Positions 1-11,098 of a stretch of 64,000 nt of DNA are shown here, one piece after another. A model generated the notes under the pieces. That model was given only the letters and a program-made list of their open reading frames with translations. It was not told the DNA's origin and made no database searches. Position 1 is the first letter of the stretch; every line of letters starts with the position of its first letter. The position numbers and the translations under genes were made by a program. Source of the stretch: Taxillus chinensis (Eukaryota; Streptophyta; Magnoliopsida; Santalales; Loranthaceae); NCBI GenBank assembly GCA_023512835.1, contig CM042085.1, positions 40,572,189-40,636,188 on the forward strand, in the 5' to 3' direction.

Positions 1-1561
1 TTTGGCCTATATGGGTGCGGAAAGGTGCTAACTTGTGTGATCAAAACTACGTCGTTTTGATCCTGGGTTTACTTAATCAAAACTACGTCGTTTTGATGTG
101 GGTAGTGTCTATATAAGGAGGGCTTGAGTTTGAATTTAGGGTTCTTGTGTTCTTCCTTGCTGCTGTTCTTTGGAGAGAGAGAGAGAGAGAGAGAGAGGAT
201 CTCCGGGCTGTTGCCGTGGTGGTTCGCGTCGTTGGAAGGTGTCTAGCGTAGAGGATAGGACAAGAGCCTGAGGTAGGGATTTATGTTCTTCCTAACTCCC
301 CTCTTGTTTTAGGATATACACCTATATATATATGTAAATCCATATAGGTGTGATCTCCTATATGGATGTTGGCCTTCAGTGGCATGTTTTGTTGATTCGA
401 TGTTAATTTGGCCTGAGGATTTTCCTGGGTTTGTTTATGCCCACTATGTGTTTGATGAAATGTCTGTGAGGCTCGCACACTATGTGTTCGATGAAATGTC
501 CGTGAGGCCTGCATGCCATGTATTCAATATAATGCCTGTGAGACCTGGTATATGGGTGTTTAATGATATGCCTCGTGCGGCGGTGTGTACCGTGCTTGAT
601 TTGTATTTGATTTTAAGCCTTGTGAGGCTGATGTGTGTGGCTTGTATCCGACCATGTTAGTCCTTCCGAGATAAAGTGTAAATGCGGGCCGAGCTTACAT
701 GTTGAGATGTAATGTTATGCCGTTTCGTTGGTCTGTTTGAGATCGAGCCGAGATTTGGGCCAGGCACAATAGCTGGACCCCTTTGAGATTTGGCCAGGAC
801 GTGGTCCCGAGTCTCGGTGTAGCACTCACGACGGTGGGCTAAGTCTACACCCATTCCTGAGGGTAGATATGGCGCCCGAGGAGGTGGTTGACCATATCGA
901 CTCGGGTGGAAAATGTTGCATTGGTGTCCATGCAACATTCGCCTGAATGTGGTATGTCATGTCGCCGTGGTGGCGGGGTGTCCTCTCGCCCTTCGGTGCG
1001 GGTTCAGGTAAAGAGTGTTTACCGGGTGATGTTTCTTGCTTTAGCCTTAGGCACGACACGAGCACAAGCATACACATATCATGCATGTTGTACGGTGGGA
1101 CGGGTCCGGGGAGACCGGATCCCTACCGAGTCGTGGTTTGCTCACCCCTCCTATAAACCGATTCTTTTGCAGGGTTTAGCGGCGGTAGGTGAAGGCCGAG
1201 GAGCTAGGCCCCGAGGCCGAAAGTTTTATATTATTTCCCTTGTTGTACTTTGGTTTTATGTGTTTGGATTTTGGTTTGGTTTTATTTATGGCTTTATAGG
1301 GGTTTTTCCCCCGACCGGGTTGTAATAAACATTTAGCCTTTGAAATGAAATAAAATGAGGTGTTGTTATTCAATTTGTGTTTGTGTGCATGGTTTGGGAG
1401 CAGGAGCATGCCCCTTGGCATGTTGGCCTGATTATGCGGGTTTGGGACAAGACCCGTGCTAGAGGTCCTTTTAAGGTGCTTGCACCAACCCCTTGTCCCT
1501 TCGGGTGCGGGCATGGGCAGTCACTACTCCTTTTCCAGTGGAAGGAAATTGGGGCGTGACA
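1..1561 (+). repeat. 5' LTR of A1, truncated by window start
   Basis: It matches 7406-8975 nearly base for base. It holds a TATA box at 110-116, a GA microsatellite near 174-196, an inverted repeat around TATATATATGTAAATCCATATA near 312-342, degenerate direct repeats of ATGTGTTTGATGAAATG from about 445 to 560, and an AATAAA poly(A) signal at 1324-1329. It ends TGACA at 1561, directly before the primer-binding site. The long interval between TATA box and poly(A) signal implies an R region of roughly 1.2 kb. Confidence 0.93.
40..116 (+). promoter_or_regulatory. LTR core promoter: paired ACGT palindromes plus TATA box
   Basis: Two identical 22-bp near-palindromes with core CAAAACTACGTCGTTTTG lie at 40-61 and 76-97, exactly 36 bp apart. 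A TATATAA box follows at 110-116. ACGT-core palindromes are typical plant bZIP targets, and a pair close to TATA resembles as-1-type elements; binding here is inference. The same arrangement recurs in every family A and B LTR of the window. Confidence 0.7.
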
Positions 1562-1564
1562 ATA

Positions 1565-1576
1565 TGGTATCGGAGC
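1565..1576 (+). promoter_or_regulatory. Primer-binding site of A1 (initiator Met tRNA)
   Basis: TGGTATCGGAGC begins 3 bases after the LTR end. It differs by one base from the canonical TGGTATCAGAGC complement of plant initiator-Met tRNA. It fixes the plus orientation of A1. Confidence 0.88.
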
Positions 1577-2006
1577 GATAGTTCATGGTCTAGTGGACCT
1601 AGGATAGTGGGGAGGCCTGGTCGCTTGAGACTCTTAGGAGGCAGTATAGGACACGCCCGATCAACGTGGTCCTATCTGGTTTTCTCGGGGTGTACTCGGG
1701 GGGTAGTTAGACCAAGGAGTAGGGCACTTGCATTTGGGTTGAGGGTGCATACATGCGTTGGCATTAGGGCACTAGTTTAATTTCTGTATGAGTATTGTGA
1801 TTGGACATGCTATGTTGTTGAAACTTGTTCTTGTGAAATTCGGTGATTTTCTGGGAGACTTGTTGCTATGAATAGGCTGTGTGTACTTCGTGACTTTCCG
1901 TGTGTTTAAATGTAAGATGTTGCTTGAGTACCTCATGGCCCATGGGGATGAGGGTGTGGAGAGCTTGAGGGAAGCCGATCCTAGTTTGGTTTAAATTATG
2001 TAGACG
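1577..2006 (+). other. A1 untranslated leader
   Basis: The 430 bases between primer-binding site and gag ATG show no supported coding sequence. The same leader is found in A2 at 41924-42352, which makes it a conserved part of the family, probably holding dimerisation and packaging signals (inference). Confidence 0.6.
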
Positions 2007-3330
2007 ATGCCTCCTAGGAGAGTAACCCGAGCTACTCAGTGTAGAAGATGAATCTTCGCCCGTGCCGGAGAGGGAAGAGGACAGCGTGTAGAGGGCGATG
2101 ATCCCCTGGAGCGGATCATGGCCCAAGTCCGGGCCCTAAGTGAGAACGTGCGAGCATGCGTGAGGACCTCGGGGGAGAGATCCTAAACGAGGTGCGTCAA
2201 GAGATGATGGCACGACAGGCGGTGCCACCCTCTCCACCCCGTGAGGCGGAACCTCCGTGTAGGCAGGAAGTGCCGGTGAGGCGGGAAGAGGGAGACGTGT
2301 TGACACGGTTCCGAAAGGAACATCCACCAAGGTTCAAGGGAGGAACCGAACCTCTAGGAGCAGAAGCACCTGGTCGCGGCAGATCGAGCATGTGTTCTCC
2401 TTTCTTCGACCCCGGGAGGAAGACAAAGTGAGACTAGCAGTCCGGCAGTTGGAGGAGGAAGCCTTGGAATGGTGGCTTAGCATCTCAGGAAGCCGGGACA
2501 TGGAGACCATGGCCTGGAACGAGTTCCTCCAGCTGTTCCATGAGGAGTTCTTTCCCAGTCATTGCGGTGGCGAAGCGGGAGGAGTTCGGCAGGCTGAAGC
2601 GGGGATCGCGCTCGAAGCCGAGTATGAGCGAGATTTCCGAGGGCTGAGTCGGTTTGCTCCGAAGCAATATCAAGGGAGGACCTGAAGGCCCATAAGTTTA
2701 CCATGGGTCTCAAACCTGCCCTGAAGCAAAGGGTGGAGATGCTGCGACTGAAGACCTATGCTGAAGTCGTGGACACCGCCAAGATTGTTGAGAGAGGATT
2801 AGAGGAGGGAAGACAGGCTCACCAGGAGCGGATGGGGCAAAGCGCGCGCGACAAGCACGGTGATACCAAGAGGCAGAAGGTTGAGCCCGGGAGTGGGACT
2901 TTTCCCAAGGATGGGGGCCAAGCTTCAATGGCTCCGCCCGGATCCCGTTACCTTGGAGGACAGGGGAGTCTTGCTGGGAACTTCCCAAGCGGGTGTACTT
3001 GTTGTGGCTGTCAGGGCACGTCAAACGTGAGTGCCCCAAACAAGACTTGACGTGTCATAGTGTGGGAAGGTGGGACACATCAGCAAGGTGTGTTTCAAGC
3101 AAGGGGAGTAGCCGGGGAGCCGGAAGCTTAGCACAAGGGAGCAGGGGTGGGACCCAATTTCAGGCCCCAGCCCCTAAGCCAGCACATTCGTGGCAGGCCG
3201 GTCAGGCTGGTTCCGGTCACACTAGGCCACGGGGGAGAGGCAACCACAAGGAGGATCGGAGGGGCGTCCCAGTGGACTGCAGCAGGAGCAAAAGGGAAGG
3301 CAAGTGAGGCTAGTGGTGGGGCAGGCCAAG
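2007..3330 (+). pseudogene. gag: A1 gag (capsid and zinc-knuckle nucleocapsid), frameshifted
   Basis: Gag forms the virus-like particle that packages element RNA. The start is the ATG at 2007 that opens with Met-Pro-Pro-Arg-Arg, the same start seen in A2 and B2. The capsid core at about 2300-2560 carries the family pattern of a charged run leading to ALEWW and then WNEFLQLF..FFP, as in the Retrotrans_gag domain. Two zinc knuckles (Cx2Cx4Hx4C) lie at about 2995-3105, but a one-base loss splits the first between frames and the second is also shifted. At least three frame changes occur, so no full-length Gag can be made from this copy. The intact knuckle residues in A2 and B2 support the assignment. 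Confidence 0.85.
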
Positions 3331-3360
3331 GCGGGGTGTTCGCGCTTACCTCAAGACCAG

Positions 3361-3775
3361 CTGAAATGGAGGAATTACCATCACCCTCCGAGGAAGGTGG
3401 AGCTGGACCTTCGGTGGTTCGAGGTACTATTTTAATATCCCGCACCGTTGTTGCCGCATTGTTTGATACCGGAGCTTCGTGCTCCCCGATTGCTAAGTCC
3501 TTGGTGGAGAGCCTTGGACTTGATTGTGTGGAGGCCGATAGACCCTGAGGGTCGAGTCCCCAATGGGAGGAGTGGAGTTGATCCACCAAATGTGTCGAGA
3601 GTGTGCGCTTACGATAGGAGAGGTTGACCTCTCATTTGATTTGTATGTAATGCCCATGAGGACCTTTAGTTTGATTCTGGGGATGGATGGTTGATGGCCT
3701 TTCAGGCTAAGATTGACCGCTATAGGCGACGAGTATCGTTTACTACACCCACAGGATCTTCCTGTACCCTAGTGG
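3361..3775 (+). pseudogene. pol: A1 aspartic protease region
   Basis: The retroviral-type aspartic protease cleaves the gag-pol polyprotein. The catalytic Asp-Thr-Gly-Ala-Ser motif is at 3465-3479, preceded by a short hydrophobic strand. A later GMD(G)W..MAFQAKID-type segment at about 3680-3720 is the usual link to reverse transcriptase in plant gypsy elements. A stop codon and frame changes follow the active site (the frame ends at about 3548), so the domain is broken. It lies between gag and RT, the order expected for gypsy elements. Confidence 0.82.
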
Positions 3776-3959
3776 GTGAATGGGATAGGGATGCCTGGGA
3801 GAGCTGGACCGATGAGAGAGCTATGGGGCAATATTACCCATAGGCTTGCCACCCTAACCTTTGAGGAGGAAGGTAACTTAGAGAAAAGGGTGTGGCCAGG
3901 ATGTAGTCGAGAATTTCCAGGATGTCTTTCCTGGGGAGTTGTTGGAGTTGCCTCCACAC

Positions 3960-5260
3960 GAAGTGTCGAGTTCACGATTGAATGTTGCCAGGAGTGGGAC
4001 CCATCTCACAAGTAGCATACCGGATGGGACCCGTCGAGTTGCGGGAGCTTCGAAGCGAGATAAAGGAACCGGGAGATAAAGGTTTTATCCGTCCTAGTAC
4101 CTCACCTTGGGGTGCACCGGTCTTGTTTGCTAAGAAGGCAGATGGTTCGTTGCGACTTTGCATTGATTATCGGAAAGTTGAATCAAGTAACGGTAAAGAA
4201 CAAGTACCCTTTGCCGCGGATTGATGACTTATTCGACCACCGAGTGGAGCACGATGGTTCTCAAAAATCGACCTGCGTTCGGGATATCATCAATTGAGGG
4301 TCGGGAGCGAAGACATCCCTAAGACGGCGTTCAGGTGCGGTACGGACACTATGAGTGGCCGGTGATGCCTTTTGGGCTCACGAACGCACCTGCTTGTGTT
4401 CATGCATCTAATGAATCAGGTGTTTGCCCCATACCTGGATTCCTTCGTGGTGGTATTCATTGACGACATCCTTGTGTACTCCAAAACCCAAGCCGAGCAT
4501 GAGGAGCACTTGGCCGTGGTGCTGCAGGTACTACGAGATCATCACTTGTATGCTAAATTTAGCAAGTGTGACTTCTGGATGCGAGAGGTGCATTTTCTTG
4601 GGCATGTAGTATCCGCCGAAGGAGTTAGAGTGGACCCAACCAAGATTGAGTCCGTAGCATCTTGGAAGAGGCCCACAAATGTTTTTGAGATCCGGAGTTT
4701 CTTGGGTCGGCGGGGGTATTACCGGCGTTTTGTGGAAGGATTTTCTCGGTTGGCGGCGCCCATGACAGCTCTTACACGGAAGGGAGCCAAATTCGAGTGG
4801 ACGGACAAGTGCCAGCAGGCATTCGAGGAGTTGAAGACTCGCCCGACTACCGCACCAGGTGTTGAGCCTACCGCAGGAGGGAGTGCCATTCGAGGTGTAT
4901 TGTGATGCGTCTCGCGTTGGACCGGGGTGTGTTTCGATGCAAGAACGCCAAGTCATAGCATATGGCTCGCGACACTGAAGTCCCATGAGCAAAACTACCC
5001 AACACACGACCTGGAGTTAGCAGCAGTTATTTTTGCCCTGAAGTCTTGGCGACATTACCTGTTGGGAGAGAAGTTTGTGGTATATACCGACCACAAAAGC
5101 CTACGGTATATCTTCACCCGAGAGGGACCTAAATTTGCGACAACGGAGGTGGGTCGAGTACCTGCAAATGTTTGACTTCACGCTCTCCTACACGCCTGGG
5201 AAGGGAAATTTAGTAGCCGACGCGCTAAGTAGAAAGGGAAAAGCCGAGAATTCCATGAGA
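3960..5260 (+). pseudogene. pol: A1 reverse transcriptase and RNase H
   Basis: This region copied element RNA into DNA and removed the RNA strand. The RT fingers start near 4020, with a [17 protein letters not shown] segment and a following LCIDYR motif that carries the first catalytic Asp. The palm motif F-I-D-D is at 4456-4467, followed by YSK and the HFLGHVVS thumb segment to about 4620. RNase H begins near 4880 with a YCDAS segment holding its first Asp; the YTDHKSL motif is at about 5080-5105. Frame shifts occur near 4220, 4330 and 4900 and again before 5170. The catalytic residues are readable but not in one frame. Confidence 0.9.
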
Positions 5261-5479
5261 GAATGGAAAATGATGGAGCAGTTGGCGAGTGCTTAGGTGC
5301 AACCTGCTTCGCAGATGAGAGAGCTATCCTGTGTCCTCTCACCGTGATACCAGAGTTGTATCAGCGTGTCCGTGAGGGACAGTTAGGCGACGTGGACCGT
5401 GAGGTGATCCGGGCCCAGGATAGAGGCGGGGAGCTGTCGGAGGACCGGACGAAGGAGTTGAGCATGAGCTGAAATTTCG

Positions 5480-6790
5480 GGGGCGTCGAGTACCACCTCC
5501 CTTGCGTGAGGATGTGCTCGAGGGAGTTTCATCATTCCCGTTTAGCTGTACATCCAGGAGGAACTAAGATGTATCATGCCGTTCGCGCACGTTCTGGTGG
5601 CCGGGACCGAAACGGAGTGTAGCAGAGTTTGTTTCCAGGTGCCTTACCTGTCGGCAAGTGAAGGCGGAACACCAACGACCCGCCGGTCAATTGCAGCCTT
5701 TACCTGTAGCCGAGTGGAAGTGGGAGCATATTACCATGGACTTCGTGACAGGGCTTCCTACCACTTCGGGAGGAAGGACATGATTTGGGTCATAGTGGAC
5801 CGCTTGACTAAGTCAGCCCATTTCTTGGCAATTCGAGAGCGCGACTCTATCGGCACGTTAAGCCGGTTGTATGTTGATGAGATTGTCCGCTTGCACGGAG
5901 TGCCCTTGTCTATTGTTTTGACAAGGGGATGCGCGGTTTACATCCCGGTTTTGGGGAGGTCTGCAGGAAGCATTGGGAACCCGACTTAATTTGAGTACCG
6001 CATTCCATCCCGAGATCGATGGTCAGTCCGAGAGGACCATTCAGACATTGGAAGACTTGTTGAGGGCTTGTGTACTTGATTTTGGAGGATCATGGGCTTC
6101 CCACCTTCCTCCTGGTGGAGTTTGCCTATAATAACGGTTACCGGTCTTCGATTGGGATGGCCCCGTTTGAGGCATTGTATGGCCGACCGTGTCGGTCTCC
6201 ATTATGTTGGGCGAGAAGTCGGAGAGGCAGCTTTGTTAGGACCTCAATTGGTCCAGGAGGCTACGGCAAAAGTTCGAGCTGATTCGGCAACGCCTTCTTA
6301 CGGCTCGGAGCGCACGAAGTCTTATGCGGATCGCCGACGCCGACCGTTGGAGTTTTTGGTGGGAGACCACGTATTCCTTCGTGTTTCTCCACGAAGAGGG
6401 CATAAGAGATTTGGGACTGGGTCCAAGTTGTCCCCTCGGTACATTGGACCGTTCGAGATTTTGAGCAGAGTTGGACCTGTTGCTTATAGGTTGGCGTTAC
6501 CACCTCGTTTGAGCAGAGTTCATAATGTTTTCCATGTATCCCGGTTGCCGGAAATATCATCCAGATCCCACACACGTGCTAGATTGGGGTACCCTGGATC
6601 TTGGAGAGGATGTGTCCGTTGTCGAGACACCCATTCGTATTGTCGATAAGCGCGAAAGCAGCTGCGAGGTAAGACTATTCCGTTGGTTCGGGTGTTGTGG
6701 CAACACCGAGGGCCGGAGGAAGAGACCTGGGAGCGTGAGACCGAGATGCGTGCTCACTATCCTGATCCGTTCGAGGACGAACAACTCTAA
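5480..6790 (+). pseudogene. pol: A1 integrase with C-terminal chromodomain
   Basis: Integrase inserts the cDNA, and the chromodomain is thought to target chromatin. The zinc-binding part has its histidines near 5525-5575 and a CLTC pair near 5640. The catalytic core starts near 5735 with a DFVTGLP-type motif, continues through [10 protein letters not shown] near 5800, and the HPE.DGQSER segment near 6005 carries the last acidic residue. A frame change near 5920 disrupts the second catalytic Asp region. The C-terminal part (about 6490-6790) has VHNVFHVS and a WERE.EMR chromodomain tail and ends FEDEQL-stop at 6788-6790. Several frame changes make it non-functional as written. Confidence 0.88.
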
Positions 6791-7004
6791 AGGAGGGGAG
6801 GAGGGCAAGCATCAAACTTCAACATAATCAGGTACTTGCCCAACTAGTTATGACCATGTAGAGTGTATAAATGTGTGAAATAATTTGTGATTTGTTGTGT
6901 ATTAATTTGTGCTAGAGGGTGTTAGAGGCCTATGCTTTGGTTGTGATTGTTTTCTTTCATTCCACCTTTTCTTTTCGAGGACGAAAAGTCTTAAGGGGAG
7001 AGGA
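6791..7004 (+). promoter_or_regulatory. A1 polypurine tract region with two hairpin-purine modules
   Basis: The true polypurine tract, AAGGGGAGAGGA at 6993-7004, abuts the 3' LTR and primes plus-strand DNA. It follows a perfect hairpin CTTTTCG-AGGA-CGAAAAG at 6971-6988. A second, similar unit lies about 200 bp upstream: hairpin GTTCG-AGGA-CGAAC at 6769-6782 and purine run AGGAGGGGAGGAGGG at 6791-6805. The upstream hairpin overlaps the last pol codons (Phe-Glu-Asp-Glu). Confidence 0.75.
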
Positions 7005-7286
7005 TGTAAGGACCCGTACCTTAAGTTAGTCACAGTTAGTCACGCTTTTGCCTTCGAGTAGAGTTTTTCTAGATTTTGACCTAGTGAATGGGCTCAAATG
7101 AATTCACGTGCAAAAGGAAAGATGCTTAGAATGATGTCCTCTATCTACCACGAAGTTTCAGGCCAAACGGACGTGTATGTGAGGTGCACGTGATATGGGT
7201 CCAATTCACGTGCAAGTGTGATTGTCTTCTAAATGATGCAAGGAGGCTAGGGGTGAAGTTTGAGAGCATTTGGAGTCCATTTGGAG

Positions 7287-7315
7287 TTGCACGTGAATTG
7301 GGAATTCACGTGCAA
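7287..7315 (+). repeat. U3 inverted repeat with G-box arms
   Basis: TTGCACGTGAATT and its exact complement AATTCACGTGCAA are separated by GGG. The hairpin recurs in all family A LTRs (40206-40234, 47598-47626, 63415-63444) and in the solo LTR (56198-56227). The arms contain CACGTG, the plant G-box. Confidence 0.75.
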
Positions 7316-7444
7316 ATTGGCGTGCGACCATATTTTTGCATGGTTCCCTTGGTTTTGACATTCTAATGATCTTTCTCCAAAGGACCATGTTGAAATTCCG
7401 AGTATTTTGGCCTATATGGGTGCGGAAAGGTGCTAACTTGTGTG

Positions 7445-7522
7445 ATCAAAACTACGTCGTTTTGATCCCTGGGTTTACTTAATCAAAACTACGTCGTTTT
7501 GATGTGGGTAGTGTCTATATAA
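7445..7522 (+). promoter_or_regulatory. Promoter of A1 3' LTR
   Basis: ACGT palindromes lie at 7445-7466 and 7482-7503, here 37 bp apart because of one extra C, and TATATAA is at 7516-7522. The arrangement is the same as at 40-116. Confidence 0.68.
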
Positions 7523-8987
7523 GGAGGGCTTGAGTTTGAATTTAGGGTTCTTGTGTTCTTCCTTGCTGCAGGCCGCCGGCAGAGAGAGAGAGAGAGAGAG
7601 AGAGGATCTCCGGGCTGTTGCCGTGGTGGTTCGCGTCGTTGGAAGGTGTCTAGCGTAGAGGATAGGACAAGAGCCCGAGGTAGGGATTTATGTTCTTCCT
7701 AACTCCCCTCTCGTTTTAGGATATACACCTATATATATATGTAAATCCATATAGGTGTGATCTCCTATATGGATGTTGGCCTTCGTGGCATGTTTTGTTG
7801 ATTCCGATGTTAATTTGGCCCGAGGATTTTTCTGGGTTTGTTTATGCCCACTATGTGTTTGATGAAATGTCTGGTGAGGCCCGCACACTATGTGTTCGAT
7901 GAAATGTCTGTGAGGCCCGCATGCCATGTATTCAATATAATGCCTGTGAGACCTGGTATATGGGTGTTTAATGATATGCCTGTGCGACCGGTGTGTACCG
8001 TGCTTGATTTGTATTTGATTTTAAGCCTGTGAGGCTGATGTGTGTGGCTTGTATCCGACCATGTTAGTCCTTCCGAGATAAAGTGTAAATCTTTGAAGTT
8101 GAGCTTACATGTTGAGATGTAATGTTATCGTTGTTCGTTGGTCTGTTTGAGACCGAGCCGAGATTTGGGCCAGGCACAATAGCTGGACCCCTTTGAGATT
8201 TGGCCAGGACGTGGTCCCGAGTCTCGGTGTAGCACTCACGACGGTGGGCTAAGTCTACACCCATTCCTGAGGGTAGATATGGCGCCCGAGGAGGTGGTTG
8301 ACCATATCTCGACTCGGGTGGAAAATGTTGCATTGGTGTCCATGCAACATTCGCCTGAATGTGGTATGTCATGTCGCCGTGGTGGCGGGGTGTCCTCTCG
8401 CCCTTCGGTGCGGGTTCAGGTAAAGAGTGTTTCTTGGGTGATGTTTCTTGCTTTAGCCTTAGGCACGACACGAGCACAAGCATACACATATCATGCATGT
8501 TGTACGATGGGACGGGTCCGGGGGAGACCGGATCCCTACCGAGCCGTGGTTTGCTCACCCCTCCTATAAACCGATTCTTTTGCAGGGTTTAGCAGGCGGT
8601 AGGTGAAGGCCGAGGAGCTAGGCCCCCGAGGCTGAAAGTTTTATATTATTTCCCTTGTTGTACTTTGGTTTTATGTGTTTGGATTTTGGTTTGGTTTTAT
8701 TTATGGCTTTATAGGGGTTTTTCCCCGACTGGGTTGTAATAAACATTTAGCCTTTGAAATGAAATAAAATGAGGTGTTGTTATTCAATTTGTGTTTGTGT
8801 GCATGGTTTGGGAGCAGGAGCATGCCCCTTGGCATGTTGGCCTGATTATGCGGGTTTGGGACAGCACCCGTGCTAGAGGTCCTTTTAAGGTGCTTGCACC
8901 AACCCCTTGTCCCTTCGGGTGCGGGCATGGGCAGTCACTACTCCTTTTCCAGTGGAAGGAAATTGGGGCGTGACATATCTAGTTAAG

Positions 8988-10302
8988 TGATAGAATCACT
9001 GCGGAAGATAACTAGATAGTGGAAGTATTTTGTTTTATTATCATAAGATAAATACAACAAAATAGAAGCAAGACTCTCTTACACTCTGTTTACAAATGAA
9101 CTCACACACTAGCCAACTTCTATCTCCAAAGATGAAAACGCTTGTGCATACACAGAATTAGTCTTTTCTTGACTAATGCACATCCCCACACTTTTAATGT
9201 ACAAGTATGAATATTTATACAAAACATTCCTAAGAGACAACCTTGGAACTTGTAGTTCCGGAATGCGTTCAGCACTAACTATCCCTCGTAATCTCTCGCC
9301 TTGACCGCTGCAGTTTGTGGAGCTCAAGATCTTGGGTTCGAAGAGTATAAGTGCGTTTGTGAGTTCCAATTACAATTAAGGTTGTGTCCACATATCCGGA
9401 TGATCCACGTGTAAGATTCTTCAGGTTCTCAATAAATTCGTCTTACATCGGGACGCCACGAGCTGATAACTTTAAATGCGGTTGAGTTGAAGCAGTATCT
9501 TCTTGGTCTGGTGTAATTTTCCTTACTCCGTAGTTAATGAAGCTCAGAACCTTACTCCGTGTCAGTGGTTGCTTACTCCGTATCTATTTAGTACTGGAAT
9601 CCTTAGTCCGTGTCAGCGCTTTCTTACTCCGCATGTAAGTTCCTTACTCCTTATGTAAGTTCCTTACTCCGTATGTAAGTTCCTTACACCTGGGCGAGTC
9701 TTGAAAAGTCCGATGACTTATTCCGTGTCGGCGCTTTCTTACTCCGCATGTAAGTTCCTTACTCCGTATGTAAGTTCCTTACTCCGTATGTAATTTCCTT
9801 ACTCCGGGCGAGTAAGATATCCGGATTCCTTACTCCGCATCTGGTTTCCTTACTCCGTGTGAATAAAGACTTGGATCCTTATTCCGCATCAATACTTCCT
9901 TACTCAGCATGTATGAAAGACTCGGGCGCCTTACTCCGTGTCTTCTTTACTTTAGTTCGCCTGAGGGGAAGACTTAACTATTTAACTCCATTTCAATCCT
10001 TTTGCTTCGTGCGACCTCATTGACCAAGACTCTTACTCCGCACTTATCCTTTAAGTTCTTAGTCCGTACAAATGTTCCTTATTCCGTATGTATTTGTGAC
10101 TTGGTTATTTACCAAGTGTTTGACAACACTCACTCTTGTCCGGATCGGGATTATGTATCCTGTCCTTAGCTTTGCTCTCACGAGTGCATCTCCTGGATTA
10201 GTAACATATCTTCCGCAATGATCAAATAAACACAAAAGATCTCGGGATCAAATTACATAAGGCATTATCGGTATTATCCAAATTCTTGGGTTTGATCCAA
10301 CA
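8988..10302 (-). repeat. Copia-like LTR (family E), probably solo, with minisatellite
   Basis: Read on the minus strand the block starts TGTTGGATCAAACCC and ends GATTCTATCA, typical TG...CA ends of a copia LTR, and is 1315 bp long. No gag or pol is attached. The flanks, TTAAG on the left and TTACC on the right, do not match, so a target duplication is not confirmed. The middle (about 9520-10040) holds at least 12 imperfect copies of CTTACTCCG followed by variants of TATGTAAGTTC. No coding sequence is seen. The right end precisely truncates homology between U1 and U2, which supports it as an insertion. Confidence 0.6.
9520..10040 (+). repeat. CTTACTCCG minisatellite
   Basis: Imperfect tandem and interspersed copies of CCTTACTCCG, many followed by TATGTAAGTT, recur at spacings near 15-30 bp. 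The block lies inside the family E LTR and has no reading frame. Confidence 0.7.
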
Positions 10303-11098
10303 TTACCAAATAGTGTAATTCTAGTTCCTGAATCAAACTCACATGCTGATCCGAGAGTGAGAGGGTGAGGCCTCCGCTGAGTGAGTTTTGCTAAATATGT
10401 GAGGAGACTCAGAATTCATGACTGGGTTGTTACAATTGATAAATCATGGTTTACTGGTTGCTATGTTAACATCGTGATCATTTTCACGCACAAGATGTAG
10501 TGTGACGAAGTACTTAATCATTTCTAAGATAAATGGAGAGTTGAATAGTAGTAATGCAGTAGCCATTCATGTAAACCAGGTATTAGGGATGAAAGAAATC
10601 AAGTTCTGGAAATGTAATTTCAATTCCACCAACAACACTGTTCATTGTGAATAATATTATGTAAATTGTCATATGCTTCTCATGTGTGTTGTTGAGTGTT
10701 GAAAAAAGTCCAGAGAAATCCACCGCTCGCTGAATTCGCAGTTGACCTCGAAGCAAACTGCATCGAAGAACTGCGAGATCGAAGACTGCTGCTTCGAAGC
10801 CTCGAGGGTCGTAGCCTCGAAACATCCTAATGCAGCTTCGTAGAGTCATAGTTCAAAGGATCGAAGCGAGAAGGAGTCTGTCACTTACTATCCAAGCATC
10901 GCAGACAAGTCAGCACGTCACTGTGCACTTAAAATGGGAGTTGCACCGACTTAAGGGGTGACATGGATTCATTGCTTGAATGTTCCATCGGGTGGATCCG
11001 AATGATTGAAAGACGAGTCGGAGAAAAGAACGCGGACCATGAAGACGAACCGACAGAGTGAGTGACTTCTACGATACACTTCTCAACTCACATATAAG
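10303..11098 (+). promoter_or_regulatory. Upstream region and TATA box of module U, copy 1
   Basis: This 0.8-kb non-coding region is conserved with 49801-50592. It contains a TCGAAG/TCGTAG-rich patch (about 10720-10870) and a TATAAG box at 11093-11098 followed by a pyrimidine-rich leader. It looks like a plant gene promoter rather than an LTR: no TG...CA ends or primer-binding site can be found between TATA box and ORF start. Confidence 0.5.

Larger units (their letters stand above)
1..8975 (+). mobile_element. Gypsy chromovirus element A1 (Tekay/Del-like), 5' end outside window
   Basis: This is a Ty3/gypsy retrotransposon with two matching LTRs, an initiator-Met primer-binding site, gag, protease, RT, RNase H, integrase, chromodomain and polypurine tract in gypsy order. 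Its 5' LTR lacks about 401 bases relative to the 3' LTR because the window starts inside it. The 3' LTR ends GGGGCGTGACA at 8975 and the next bases are TATCT; the matching upstream target duplication cannot be seen. The reading frame is broken many times, so the copy is not autonomous as written. It is the sister of A2 (39923-49283). The clade is inferred from integrase and chromodomain sequence, not from a tree. Confidence 0.93.
7005..8975 (+). repeat. 3' LTR of A1
   Basis: This complete 1971-bp LTR begins TGTAAGGACCCG and ends GGGGCGTGACA. It contains G-box-rich U3 (7095-7320), the ACGT palindrome pair and TATA box (7445-7522), a GA microsatellite at about 7581-7603, and an AATAAA signal near 8738. 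Compared with the 5' LTR, small differences cluster at CTG/CAG sites and in the microsatellite. Confidence 0.94.

Noticed and set aside
888..1325. 145-codon frame in the A1 LTR, and similar frames in the other LTRs
   Set aside because: Not conserved in frame between LTR copies, no recognisable domain, and located in the R region; treated as chance.
10303..11098. U upstream region as an LTR of the SIRE-like element
   Set aside because: It has a TATA box but no TG...CA boundaries and no primer-binding site before the ORF, so an LTR cannot be supported.
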